Shown: positions 56,223 to 64,000 of the stretch, one piece after another
Position numbering within the stretch: the first letter of the stretch is position 1
How the letters are laid out: each line of letters opens with the position of its first letter
DNA from: Mesorhizobium sp. WSM4306
GTDB taxonomy: Bacteria; Pseudomonadota; Alphaproteobacteria; Rhizobiales; Rhizobiaceae
DNA: 64,000 nucleotides
NCBI RefSeq assembly: GCF_007003975.1
Contig: NZ_VFTC01000010.1
Span: 1 to 64,000 of the forward strand
Reading direction: 5' to 3'
Translations under genes and position numbers: made by a program
The notes under the pieces: generated by a model
The model's database searches: none
The model's input: the letters and a program-made list of their open reading frames with translations, nothing else
What the model was told of the DNA's origin: nothing

Positions 56223-57050
56223 ATGACCGCGCCCGCCGAAACGCTTCTCGACCGACTTGGCCGCTGGCTTGCCGGCCGGCTGCAGGACGAATCCTCCGGC
56301 TATGAGCCTTACACGCCGTCCGACGCCGAGACGCTGCGTCGCGCGCTCGAACCCGGCGACATCCTGCTCATCGAGGGCAACCAGAAGATCTCCGCGGTCA
56401 TCAAATATCTGACCCAGTCGACATGGTCGCACGCCGCCTTCTATGTTGGCGATGCCTTGTCCGAACCCGCTGATGGGTCGGAGCGGCCGCGCCTGATCGA
56501 GGTTACGCTCGGCGAAGGCTGTGTCGCCGTGCCTCTGTCGCGCTACCGCACCTACAACACCCGCATCTGCCGGGCGAGCGGCCTGGCGCCGGAGGACCGC
56601 GACAAGGTCGTCGCCTTCATGATCGGCAAGCTCGGCCTGAAATACGATCTCAAGAACATCTTCGACATGCTGCGCTTTTTCCTGCCGGCGCCGCCGGTGC
56701 CGGTGCGCTGGCGCCGCCGCATGCTGGCTTTCGGCTCGGGCGATCCGACGCGCGCCATCTGCTCCACGCTGATTGCCGAGGCCTATGGCGAGATCCGCTA
56801 TCCGATCCTGCCCGAGATCACCCGCGCGCCCGGCCGCGCCTCGGCGCAGTCGACCTATATGCGCAAGGAAATCCTGCACATCCGCCACCACTCGCTCTAC
56901 ACGCCGCGCGACTTCGACCTGTCGCCGTTTTTCCGCATCGTCAAACCGACGCTGGAATATGGCTTCGACTACCGGGCGGTGACATGGGACGACAAGGCAA
57001 GCACAGACGCCGCAGCCGCGAAGGCTGGTGCAATCGCCTCAGACAGGTGA
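56223..57050 (+). CDS. YiiX/YebB-like N1pC/P60 family cysteine hydrolase
   Basis: A 275-residue protein of the permuted papain-like amidase superfamily. The catalytic His is H70 in STWSHAAFYVG and the Cys is C180 in AICSTLIAEAYG; E93 may support them. There is no clear N-terminal signal peptide. A lipid or murein amide substrate is possible from family members, but no activity is shown. It follows the CHAD gene by 47 bases on the same strand and may share its transcript. Confidence 0.85.
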   Translation: MTAPAETLLDRLGRWLAGRLQDESSGYEPYTPSDAETLRRALEPGDILLIEGNQKISAVIKYLTQSTWSHAAFYVGDALSEPADGSERPRLIEVTLGEGCVAVPLSRYRTYNTRICRASGLAPEDRDKVVAFMIGKLGLKYDLKNIFDMLRFFLPAPPVPVRWRRRMLAFGSGDPTRAICSTLIAEAYGEIRYPILPEITRAPGRASAQSTYMRKEILHIRHHSLYTPRDFDLSPFFRIVKPTLEYGFDYRAVTWDDKASTDAAAAKAGAIASDR

Positions 57051-57058
57051 TGGCCTCA

Positions 57059-57105
57059 ATGCATGTCGCTCAAAAGTGGCCCGGTTTTGAGACAACGACA
57101 TGCAT
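57059..57105. repeat. mosaic palindromic repeat, inverted copy of the ATGCATGTCG unit
   Basis: ATGCATGTCG (57059-57068) pairs with CGACATGCAT (57096-57105). The inner part (GTTTTGAGACAACGACATGC) is the reverse complement of the unit at 11407-11455. It lies 9 bases after the amidase-like gene stop and before the convergent cyclase gene. Confidence 0.85.
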
Positions 57106-57125
57106 CAAAACAAGTCTGGCCTGCA

Positions 57126-58502
57126 TCACGCCGAAACCGCAATAGCGCCCTGGTTTTCGGCTCTGTGTTCGACCCAGACATGGACCGGTTCATCTCGGCC
57201 GCGGATGCTCACCGGACCATGATCGCGCGCATTCAACTGTGTCGTGGGCGATTCCGCCTTCGCGGCCTCAATCAGTCGTGATCCAAAGCAAATATTCGCC
57301 TGAAGCTCACGGCAGAGCGACTGCAAACGGCTGGCGACGTTGACGGTGTCGCCCACCACCGCGAAGGACAGATTGCGCTCGCTGCCGACCGCGCCGATGA
57401 CGACAGCGCCATATTGTGCACCGATCCGAACGTCCAGCGACGGGTATCCCCTGGACACCCGCTGCACATTCCAGTCTTCGAGAGCGGCGATCATCGCTTC
57501 AGCGCACTGGATGGCCCGAGTGGCGTCGTCGTGGCTGGCCTGCGGAACCCCGAATGTCGCCATGATGCAATCGCCGATATAATTATCGACCGTGCCATGA
57601 TGGTCGAAAACGACCTGCTCCATGCGACGGTGGAACTGACGCAGAAGTTCGAACACTGCTTCGGCCGGATGATCCTCGGAATAGTGTGTGAAGCCGACGA
57701 TGTCGGCGAACAGCACCGCGATATCCTGCCGGCGGACCGGGCCGAAGGGCTCGTCATCCGTGGCGAGCTGGTCCACGACATTGGGCGAAAAATGCCGGGC
57801 GAGATTGGCGCGGGCGCGCTCTGCCTTGACATAGTCTTCCGACAGATGTCGGGAACGAGAGACGACCAGCGCCATGATTGCGCCGATAATCAGCACGACC
57901 AACACGTTGGTCGCCTGCGCGAATGTATCGACGAAATTGGGGTTGAGATAGAGGTTCAGTCGCTCTGTCACCGGCATCGAATAGAGGTTCGTCGCCGGAA
58001 TGACGGTTCCCGGACGAAGAATCACCCATCCCACGCCGATCGCCCACGTCAAGGCCGCGAGCGCGCCGAGATAGAGCGCCAATCGTGTCGAAAGGGTCAG
58101 CGCGCCAAGGCATACGAAAATCAGCAGGAATTTGAAACTGCCCTCGCGCAGTTGCATCGCGGCCGGCGCGACTTCCTGGGAAAACGGGTTGGGTGTTACC
58201 AGGAGAACGGTCAATAGAATGATGTCCAGCGTACCAACCAGGTAACCGATCCACCATCGCGCCGTGCGACGGCGCGCAAAGCGAAACTGGATCAGGCCGA
58301 CGAGCTGGAACAGCAACAGGCCCGCCAGCACGAAGAGAAGCGAGGCATCCCAGCGGCTGATCAATGAAAAGAAGCAGGAGATCACGGCGAGCGATGCCGT
58401 ACGCGCCCAGAACTGCAATGCAGCACCCTGGCGTTCTGCGCGCGCCCGCAAATTTTTCAGGCGCGAATAGCGGCGAAGTTCAAGTGTTGGCGCGGTCGGC
58501 AT
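57126..58502 (-). CDS. class III adenylate/guanylate cyclase with N-terminal membrane domain
   Basis: A 458-residue membrane cyclase. About six helices occupy residues 30-225, then a linker and a class III cyclase domain (about 255-430) with the metal-binding FADIVGFT, DNYIGDCIMATFG and the GDTVNVASRLQ region, where the Asn and Arg of the transition-state motif are present. It probably makes cAMP. Rhizobia encode many such cyclases. The partner stimulus is unknown. The 190-base gap upstream (58503-58692) holds only its promoter region. Confidence 0.92.
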   Translation of the reverse strand: MPTAPTLELRRYSRLKNLRARAERQGAALQFWARTASLAVISCFFSLISRWDASLLFVLAGLLLFQLVGLIQFRFARRRTARWWIGYLVGTLDIILLTVLLVTPNPFSQEVAPAAMQLREGSFKFLLIFVCLGALTLSTRLALYLGALAALTWAIGVGWVILRPGTVIPATNLYSMPVTERLNLYLNPNFVDTFAQATNVLVVLIIGAIMALVVSRSRHLSEDYVKAERARANLARHFSPNVVDQLATDDEPFGPVRRQDIAVLFADIVGFTHYSEDHPAEAVFELLRQFHRRMEQVVFDHHGTVDNYIGDCIMATFGVPQASHDDATRAIQCAEAMIAALEDWNVQRVSRGYPSLDVRIGAQYGAVVIGAVGSERNLSFAVVGDTVNVASRLQSLCRELQANICFGSRLIEAAKAESPTTQLNARDHGPVSIRGRDEPVHVWVEHRAENQGAIAVSA

Positions 58503-58692
58503 GGGATCACTTCGATTTCACGGGGACGTGTCACGCATTCGGCAAACCCGACCTCTGCAGTCCGGCAAATCAGTGCGCGAACTCTATCATGAATGTGGTT
58601 TCATTTTTGAAATGCGGCTGCAAAGGGCAAAAACGTCCAGACAAAAGATCATGTTGAAAACCGAAGCAGGACAGGGCGGAGGCTTGGCCGTG

Positions 58693-59502
58693 TCAGGCCG
58701 GCAAAGGACGGCGTCCCTTTGCAGGAGCCGCGGGCCGGTCGAACGCTCCGGCATCCCTGGGGTGCGGGCCGATCGGCATGATCGCCGGAAACGGCGTCGC
58801 ACCGAAAGCAAACGTCCATTTGTAGCCGGTCAACTCGTCCTCGGGCGTTGTGTGCTGGTCGTGATGGGCGAGCAGCTTGACGCGCTCGGCCAGTTCCTCG
58901 GCCTCGCGCTTCACCATCTCGGCCGTTTCCGGCCGCATCCGCCGCGAGAACGAGACAAAGGTCGCTTCCCGCTCCAGATGGGCGATCGCCCAGCCGATGA
59001 AATTCTTGTTGGTCATCTCGAACAATGGCCTGAGCGGCCCTTCGAAATTCCACTGGATCGGCGTGTCGACCAGCAGCCGTGCCGACAGCCCGCTGCCCAG
59101 CGCGATCAGCCCGAGCGCTTCGAGATCGCGCAGATAGAGAAACATCGAGGCTTCGCTCAGGCCTTGCGAGCGCATGACGCCTTCGGGGGTGAATTTCTCC
59201 GACAGCATGACGAAGATGAACAGCAGCGCCGGCCGTCCGGCGAGCTTGCGCTCAATCTCCGGCGCGATGCGGTTGACCGGTCCCGGTCCCCTGTTCATCG
59301 AACCCAGCACGTTTTCCAGCTCGACGCCGGCGGCAGCGCAAATCTCCACCAACCGGTCGAGCTTGCAATTGCGCTCATGGAAGATGCGCTTCACCGTCGG
59401 CTCGGAAACGCCCATGCGCTCGGCAAGGTCGCGATAGGTGACGCCCTTGGCCTTCAGCGTCCGCTTCAGCGCCTCGAAGATCAGGCCATTCATGGGATGC
59501 AC
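58693..59502 (-). CDS. XRE-type HTH transcriptional regulator with C-terminal effector domain
   Basis: A 269-residue regulator. Residues 8-60 are an XRE helix-turn-helix (LKAKGVTYRDLAERMGVSEPTVKRIF). The remaining about 200 residues are helical and not recognised, perhaps a sensor or dimerisation domain. It is divergent from a secreted propeller gene. The inverted repeat at 59520-59536 in the shared 106-base gap is the likely operator. Alternative start codons occur in MHPMNG, so the first three residues are uncertain. Confidence 0.85.
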   Translation of the reverse strand: MHPMNGLIFEALKRTLKAKGVTYRDLAERMGVSEPTVKRIFHERNCKLDRLVEICAAAGVELENVLGSMNRGPGPVNRIAPEIERKLAGRPALLFIFVMLSEKFTPEGVMRSQGLSEASMFLYLRDLEALGLIALGSGLSARLLVDTPIQWNFEGPLRPLFEMTNKNFIGWAIAHLEREATFVSFSRRMRPETAEMVKREAEELAERVKLLAHHDQHTTPEDELTGYKWTFAFGATPFPAIMPIGPHPRDAGAFDRPAAPAKGRRPLPA

Positions 59503-59519
59503 CTCTTTTGCGCCATTTG

Positions 59520-59567
59520 GTATCGGGTTCCGATACTAGCGGCAATCGGTCTTCCCGGAAAGTATCG
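59520..59567. promoter_or_regulatory. candidate operator between the XRE regulator and the secreted propeller gene
   Basis: GTATCGG (59520-59526) and CCGATAC (59530-59536) form a 7-bp-arm inverted repeat around GTT. The half-site GTATCG recurs at 59562-59567. Lying in the 106-base divergent gap, it fits an XRE-controlled switch for both genes. Confidence 0.6.
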
Positions 59568-59608
59568 AAAACTCTAGCTCTGCGCTTGTCATCACAGGAG
59601 ACCCGGCC

Positions 59609-60466
59609 ATGAAAACCCTCATCACCTCGATTTGTTTCGCCGCCTTCGGCATCGCGCTTGCACCAGTCGCCCAGGCCGGCGAAGTCTGGCGCGTTTCCGG
59701 CTTCCAGCAGCCGGAATCGGCGCTGTTCGACGCCGCCAACAATCGCATCATCGTCTCCAACATCGTCGGCAATCCCGGCGAAGCCGACGGCAACGGCTAT
59801 CTCTCGGTGCTGTCGCCGGACGGCAAGACGATAACGCAACACTGGACCGACGGCATGGATGCGCCGAAGGGCTCGGCGATCTCCGGCGGCAAGCTCTACG
59901 TCGCCGACATAACCAAGGTGCGCGTCGTCGATCTCGCCAGCGGCAAGCTCGTGTCGACCATCGATGTGCCTGGCGCCGTCTTCCTCAACGACGTGACGTC
60001 GGACAGGTCGGGCAAACTCTATGTCACCGACATGCTGGCCGACGCGATCTACCGCATCGACGGCGACAAGCCCGAGCTGTTCGTCAAGGACGCGATGCTG
60101 GCGTCACCCAACGGTGTCTTTGCCGATGGCGATCGGCTGATCGTGGCGTCCTGGGGCAAGGGCATCAAGCCCGACTTCAGCACCGCCGAGCCCGGCGGCC
60201 TGTTGTCGGTGGATATCGCGAGTAAAGCCGTCACGCCATTGCCCGGCGCGCAAAATTTTGCCGACCTCGACGGCGTCGTCGCCATCGGCGACAGCATCTA
60301 CGCCACCGCCTACATGACCGGCTCGCTCTATCGCTACAAGGTCGGCGGCACGCCGGAAGCAGTGGCGCAGTTCAAGCCGGGCAGCGCCGATATCGGCACC
60401 GACGGCACGCGGATCTTCGTGCCACTAATGAACGAGGGCGAGATCGCGGTGCTGAGCCTGGACTGA
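59609..60466 (+). CDS. secreted SMP-30-like beta-propeller protein
   Basis: A 285-residue protein. The signal peptide is residues 1-23, cut after AQA. The mature part has six short propeller repeats, such as GSAISGGKLYVADITKVRVVD, SDRSGKLYVTDMLADAIYRID and GTDGTRIFVPLMNEGEIAVLSLD. It resembles SMP-30/gluconolactonase-like folds, but the metal ligands of that enzyme cannot be confirmed. It is probably periplasmic. It is divergent from an XRE regulator sharing an inverted-repeat operator, and the convergent SulP gene ends 19 bases away. Confidence 0.82.
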   Translation: MKTLITSICFAAFGIALAPVAQAGEVWRVSGFQQPESALFDAANNRIIVSNIVGNPGEADGNGYLSVLSPDGKTITQHWTDGMDAPKGSAISGGKLYVADITKVRVVDLASGKLVSTIDVPGAVFLNDVTSDRSGKLYVTDMLADAIYRIDGDKPELFVKDAMLASPNGVFADGDRLIVASWGKGIKPDFSTAEPGGLLSVDIASKAVTPLPGAQNFADLDGVVAIGDSIYATAYMTGSLYRYKVGGTPEAVAQFKPGSADIGTDGTRIFVPLMNEGEIAVLSLD

Positions 60467-60484
60467 CAACGCACACTTGCCTGC

Positions 60485-62215
60485 TCAGTCAGCGGGTGCG
60501 GCTTTGAGTTGCGCCCGCGCATCGTTGATCGAGGCAGCAAAGGTCACCAGCGGCCGCTTGACGCCGTGGTTGATGAGCGTGCGCCGTGTCTGCGGCGAGG
60601 CGCCGGCGATGATGAATCGCACCCCGGCGCGCTTCGCCTTGTGCGCCGCGCCTTCGATGACATTGGCCGCGGTGGAATCGAAGAACGGCACCGCCGAGCA
60701 ATCGAGGATGAAGTTCTTGCGCTGGTCGGCGATACGGTCGAGCACCGTGCCGACGGTCGAGGCGGCGCCGAAGAAGAAGGCACCGGAGATGCGATAGACG
60801 ACGGTGTCGGCATCGCTCGCCTCGCTGGCATCGTAGGCGCCGCTGCTGTCGGCGACGTCGTCCTGCACCAGCGGCAGGTCTGCCTCGACGGCGATCGATT
60901 TGGCCATGCGGTCGATGAACAGGATCGAGCCCAGCGCGAAGCCGACGACGATGCCTTCGGTGAGGTCGCGGAAGACGACGATCAGGAAGGTCGCCATCAG
61001 CACCAGCGCATCGCCGCGCGAAGCGCGCAGCAGCGTGACGAAGGCCTGCTTCTCGAACATGTTCCAGCACACCACCGCCAGCACGCCGGCGAGGGCGGCA
61101 AGCGGGATGTAGCTGGCCAGCGGTGCGGCCACCAGCATGAAGACCAACAGGAACAGCGAGTGCAGCATGCCCGAAACCGGGCCATGCGCGCCGGCCCGCA
61201 CATTGGTGGCGGTGCGGGCGATGGTACCGGTGGCGCAGATGCCGCCGAACAGGGCAGACGCGATGTTGGCAAAGCCTTGCGCGACAAGCTCGCAATTGGA
61301 GCGGTGCCGCCGCCCTGTCATGCCGTCGGCGACCACGGCCGAGAGCAGCGATTCGATGGCGCCGAGCAGCGCAAAGGCCACGGCGTCCGGCAGCACCGCA
61401 ATCGCCTTGTCGAGGCTGAGCGCCGGCAGCGCCGGAAACGGCAGGCTGCGCGGAATGCCGCCATAGCGGGTGCCGATCGTTTCCGCCGGCAAGGAAAGCA
61501 GCGCCACGACAAGCGAGGCCAGCCCGACGGCGATCAGCATGCCCGGCCAGCCGGGCCGCCAGCGCTTCACCGCGACGATGGTGGCGATGGTCAGCACCGC
61601 CACCAGCGTCGCCGAGATGTTGATCGTGCCGGCCGCCGCGCCGATCGCCATCAGCTTCGGAAGCAGCGGCCCGGGCTCCGGCCCGGCAAGCGTCAGCCCG
61701 AACAGTTCGACGATCTGGCCGGAAAAGATGATGATGGCGATACCGGCGGTGAAGCCGACCGTCACCGGATAGGGGATGAATTTGATGTAGGTGCCGAGCC
61801 TGAGATAGCCGATGGCGAGCAGGAAGACGCCGGCCATCATCGTTGCCAAGAGCAGCCCGTCGACGCCTTCGCGTTGCACCGTCGCCGCCACCAGCACGAT
61901 GAAGGCGCCGGCCGGGCCGCCGATCTGGAAGCGGCTGCCGCCGAATGCCGAGATGATGAAGCCGCCGACAATGGCCGTGAACAGGCCGCGCTCTGGCGTC
62001 ACCCCCGACGCGATCGCAATCGCCATCGACAGCGGCAGTGCCACGATGGCGACGGTCAGCCCGGCCACGAAGTCGGCCTTGAACTGCGGCAGGTGGTAAC
62101 CCTCGCGCCAGACCGTCACCAGCTTGGGTGTAAACAGCTCGGAAAATGTCGGCTTTGCCGATTTCTGGGCCGACTTCTGGGCCGGTTGATGCGCTGATCG
62201 CCGGATCTGATCCAT
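60485..62215 (-). CDS. SulP family inorganic anion transporter with STAS domain
   Basis: A 576-residue transporter with 12-14 helices: LPQFKADFVAGLTVAIVALPLSMAIAIASGV is the SulP signature start, and ELVAQGFANIASALFGGICATGTIARTATN the core. The C-terminal STAS domain (about 450-565) has DCSAVPFFDSTAANVI. Substrates in the family include sulfate, bicarbonate and carboxylates; none is evident here. It is transcribed towards the propeller gene and is the next gene downstream, about 85 bases, of a frameshifted XRE gene on the same strand. Confidence 0.9.
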   Translation of the reverse strand: MDQIRRSAHQPAQKSAQKSAKPTFSELFTPKLVTVWREGYHLPQFKADFVAGLTVAIVALPLSMAIAIASGVTPERGLFTAIVGGFIISAFGGSRFQIGGPAGAFIVLVAATVQREGVDGLLLATMMAGVFLLAIGYLRLGTYIKFIPYPVTVGFTAGIAIIIFSGQIVELFGLTLAGPEPGPLLPKLMAIGAAAGTINISATLVAVLTIATIVAVKRWRPGWPGMLIAVGLASLVVALLSLPAETIGTRYGGIPRSLPFPALPALSLDKAIAVLPDAVAFALLGAIESLLSAVVADGMTGRRHRSNCELVAQGFANIASALFGGICATGTIARTATNVRAGAHGPVSGMLHSLFLLVFMLVAAPLASYIPLAALAGVLAVVCWNMFEKQAFVTLLRASRGDALVLMATFLIVVFRDLTEGIVVGFALGSILFIDRMAKSIAVEADLPLVQDDVADSSGAYDASEASDADTVVYRISGAFFFGAASTVGTVLDRIADQRKNFILDCSAVPFFDSTAANVIEGAAHKAKRAGVRFIIAGASPQTRRTLINHGVKRPLVTFAASINDARAQLKAAPAD

Positions 62216-62300
62216 GGACTGCCTTCCGCTTGCGTGAAGGCGGCGGGATCGTCGGCAGGACTGTCGGCGGTCGCCGTCGCGACTGTATGCCGGCTCAGCT

Positions 62301-62560
62301 TTACGGGTTCGGCGCGACCGGCTTGAGGCGTACGCCGCGGCCGCCGCGATCGCTGGTCTGGTTCTCGCTGATCAATTCCACCCCGGCCTCGTCGAGAGCC
62401 TGGATGACCTTCATCAGCGTGTCGACCAGCCCCTGACCACGCCGTCGCTCGCTTCCATGCGCTGAATGGTCGGAAGCGAAACCCCGGCGCGCTCGGCGAG
62501 CGTCTTCTGATCGATGCCGGCCAGCGCCCTCGCGGCGCGCATCTGCGCGGCAGTGATCAT
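62301..62560 (-). pseudogene. small XRE-family HTH regulator with single-base frameshift
   Basis: From ATG at 62560 the frame reads MITAAQMRAARALAGIDQKT and a typical XRE helix-turn-helix through MEASDGVVRG, then meets a stop (WSTR*) at 62414. In the next frame VDTLMKVIQALDEAGVEL...GVRLKPVAPNP continues to TAA at 62301-62303, completing an 86-residue protein of known type. One missing G in a run of four (about 62432-62435, read as C on the plus strand) explains the shift. It is a pseudogene, a sequencing error, or a slippage site. Confidence 0.75.
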
Positions 62561-62733
62561 CGGCCGGAACCCCCGTCTGAGTCTGCGGGGTCGAGGTATA
62601 GTATAATCATTGTGATGTTTCAACCATCATGATGCATACATGAAACATGATCCGTCTGTGGAGCCGGACGGTGGGAAAACGGGATAAGCATGCTACGCTA
62701 ACGCCTTGGTTCTCATTGGCGGGGAGATATCAG

Positions 62734-62832
62734 TTGAAGATTTTCAAGACCATGATGACATCGGCAGCCTTGCTGTCGGCGGTTTTTCTGCTGGCAGGCT
62801 GCGGACATGGGCTGATCAACCGGCTGATCTGA
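62734..62832 (+). CDS. 32-residue lipoprotein (entericidin-like size)
   Basis: From a TTG start the ORF reads MKIFKTMMTSAALLSAVFLL, then AGCGHGLINRLI and TGA. Residues 1-22 form a classic lipoprotein signal with lipobox LLAGC, so the mature lipopeptide would be only 10 residues. GGGGAG at 62721-62726 lies about 8 bases upstream. An alternative ATG at residue 7 also gives a lipoprotein. No function is recognised; entericidin-type stress lipopeptides are one known class of similar size, but no motif proves this. Confidence 0.6.
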   Translation: MKIFKTMMTSAALLSAVFLLAGCGHGLINRLI

Positions 62833-62848
62833 TTGTCGCTCCGAACCG

Positions 62849-63565
62849 TCAGTCTTCAAGCTCGCTGCCACTATCGGCCACCGCATGCCGTCGCTGCAGC
62901 AGCCGCGCTGCCAGCCAGCACAGCATCGCCCAGGCGAAGCCGGCGCACCAGCCAGCGAGCACATCAGAAGGCCAGTGGACGCCGAGATAGACGCGGCTGA
63001 CGCCGACAAGGAGCGTCGTCAGAACGGCGAGGCTGAGAACATAGATCTTGGTCGTGCGTCCCGGCAGGAAGCGCGCCGCCAACGAGCCGAGCGTCAGATA
63101 AGTTACTGCCGACAGCATTGCGTGGCCGCTCGGGAAGGACAGCGACGTCTCGTTGACGAGGTGGGAGACAAGGTCCGGGCGCGGTCGGTCGATGCCGACC
63201 TTTATCGAGGTCGACAGCAGCTGCCCGCCGGCCACCGCCACCAGGACGAACAGCGCCGTTCCCACCTTGCGGATCAGCAGGAGGTAGACGATCACCGCTG
63301 TGACGATCAGTGTCACCACCGCGGAACTGCCAAGGCTGGTGATGTCGCGCATCGCCCCTTCCAGCCAGAGCGGACCGAGCGGGACGTCCGGGTGGCCGGC
63401 CTGGCGGAAGGCGAGCAGGATTTCGGTATCGAAAGCATGCGGGGTGGTGTCGCGCGCCACTTCCATCAGCTCCTCGAACCCCCAAAGCCCGCCGGCGATC
63501 ACCAACCCGGCCAGCAGTACCGGAAATTCAAACCAGTTGGTGAGCGTGCTTGAGGAGATCTTCAT
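62849..63565 (-). CDS. phosphatase PAP2 family protein
   Basis: A 238-residue integral-membrane phosphatase with about six helices. The three catalytic motifs are KVGIDRPRP (K122, R127), PSGH (P145-H148) and SRVYLGVHWPSDVLAG (R191, H197, D201). The substrate could be undecaprenyl pyrophosphate, phosphatidic acid or other lipid phosphate. It starts 8 bases downstream of the small EamA-like gene on the same strand, so both probably form an operon. A possible C55-PP recycling role is only inferred. Confidence 0.9.
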   Translation of the reverse strand: MKISSSTLTNWFEFPVLLAGLVIAGGLWGFEELMEVARDTTPHAFDTEILLAFRQAGHPDVPLGPLWLEGAMRDITSLGSSAVVTLIVTAVIVYLLLIRKVGTALFVLVAVAGGQLLSTSIKVGIDRPRPDLVSHLVNETSLSFPSGHAMLSAVTYLTLGSLAARFLPGRTTKIYVLSLAVLTTLLVGVSRVYLGVHWPSDVLAGWCAGFAWAMLCWLAARLLQRRHAVADSGSELED

Positions 63566-63572
63566 CGGGGTC

Positions 63573-63914
63573 CTACAGTCGCCCTTGCAGATAGGGCCCG
63601 AGCGTGATCAGCGCCACGGCAGCGATCGCCAGGACGAGGCCGGTCGCCTGCAACGCATTGACGCGTTCGCCGAAGAACACCAGCGCCACGACATTGACCG
63701 ACACCAGCTGGATCACCGCCGACAGGCTGAACGACACCGACATGCCGAACTCGCGCACCAGCCGCAACATGATCAGATTGCCCAGCGTGTAGAGCGCCAG
63801 CGTCACCACGATCTTGCCGAGGCTCGGCGCCAGCCCCCATTGCTTGGCCGCGGTTGCCGCCAGCAGGAAGATCACCGTCGAAATGACGAGCTGCGCCAGT
63901 CCCCAGAAGCTCAC
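63573..63914 (-). CDS. small four-helix EamA/SMR-like membrane protein
   Basis: A 113-residue protein with four hydrophobic segments, about the size of a single EamA half or an SMR protein: LAQLVISTVIFLLAAT, LALYTLGNLIMLRL, LSAVIQLVSVNVVALVFFGERVNALQ and TGLVLAIAAVALITLG. It probably works as a dimer. Substrate unknown. It precedes the PAP2 phosphatase gene by 8 bases, and such small permease-like proteins are known to accompany lipid-modifying enzymes, though this is only context. Confidence 0.8.
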   Translation of the reverse strand: MSFWGLAQLVISTVIFLLAATAAKQWGLAPSLGKIVVTLALYTLGNLIMLRLVREFGMSVSFSLSAVIQLVSVNVVALVFFGERVNALQATGLVLAIAAVALITLGPYLQGRL

Positions 63915-64000
63915 TTTGTCCCTCGCTGTCGTTTGTGGGAGCCCTTGTTTCGCAAGCGTGCCGGTACGTCAAGCGGACTGCGGCGGAACAAGCCTGACCG

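Overview
The window is a stretch of high-GC (by eye above 60%) alphaproteobacterial chromosome, almost certainly from a Mesorhizobium or close relative (Rhizobiales, Phyllobacteriaceae). This rests on rhizobial-type gene order (dapE/truA/fmt/def; dnaK-dnaJ-pmtA-FMN reductase-pyrF), a Sinorhizobium-type phosphatidylethanolamine N-methyltransferase, and many short mosaic palindromes of the rhizobial intergenic type. No phage, plasmid-transfer, symbiosis-island, CRISPR, rRNA or tRNA sequence was recognised. The first 60 bases are the 3' end of what looks like an IS630-type transposase.

Layout. 0.1-8 kb is housekeeping: panE-like reductase, dapE, truA, a GNAT acetyltransferase, fmt, def and rmuC. 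7-17.5 kb holds a methyltransferase, a GFA-type zinc protein, a CDF metal transporter, a transglutaminase-like protein, a 41-residue lysine-rich protein, a guanidinium exporter behind a promoter and guanidine-II (mini-ykkC) riboswitch, a coiled-coil DUF6481-like protein, two luciferase-like flavin oxidoreductases, an AI-2E-family permease, an arylamine N-acetyltransferase and an inositol-phosphatase-family enzyme. 17.6-20.1 kb is a compact two-gene NRPS-like cassette: a carrier-thioesterase didomain whose thioesterase nucleophile is Cys, then a stand-alone adenylating enzyme. 20.1-23.1 kb is a tripartite tricarboxylate transporter with fused TctA-TctB. 23.4-29.2 kb is the dnaK/dnaJ/pmtA/pyrF block.

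29.2-33.7 kb holds an ATP-grasp enzyme and a translationally coupled sugar operon (SDR, DgoK, DgoA, lactonase) fitting most of a De Ley-Doudoroff galactose route, without the dehydratase. 33.8-38.6 kb has a GGDEF/EAL protein with altered signature motifs and a polyprenyl-sugar glycosylation group (large GT-C-like membrane protein, GT2, GtrA). 38.7-44.5 kb has a flavodoxin-fold reductase, gshB, a cupin, an RTX calcium-binding secreted protein and comM. 44.6-50.9 kb has glcB, an orphan HyuA-type hydantoinase subunit, a serine/threonine dehydratase-like enzyme and Aag. 50.9-57.1 kb holds a four-gene TetR/HlyD/ABC exporter operon with a perfect 22-bp operator palindrome, divergent from a CYTH / CHAD / YiiX-type peptidase series. 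57.1-64 kb holds a class III cyclase, an HTH regulator divergent from a secreted beta-propeller, a SulP transporter, a frameshifted small XRE gene, a 32-residue lipoprotein, a PAP2 phosphatase and a small EamA-like protein.

Genes are mostly arranged as short operons with 4-bp start/stop overlaps. The most notable non-coding structure is a family of mosaic palindromes that repeatedly begin inside, or supply, the stop codon of the adjacent gene.
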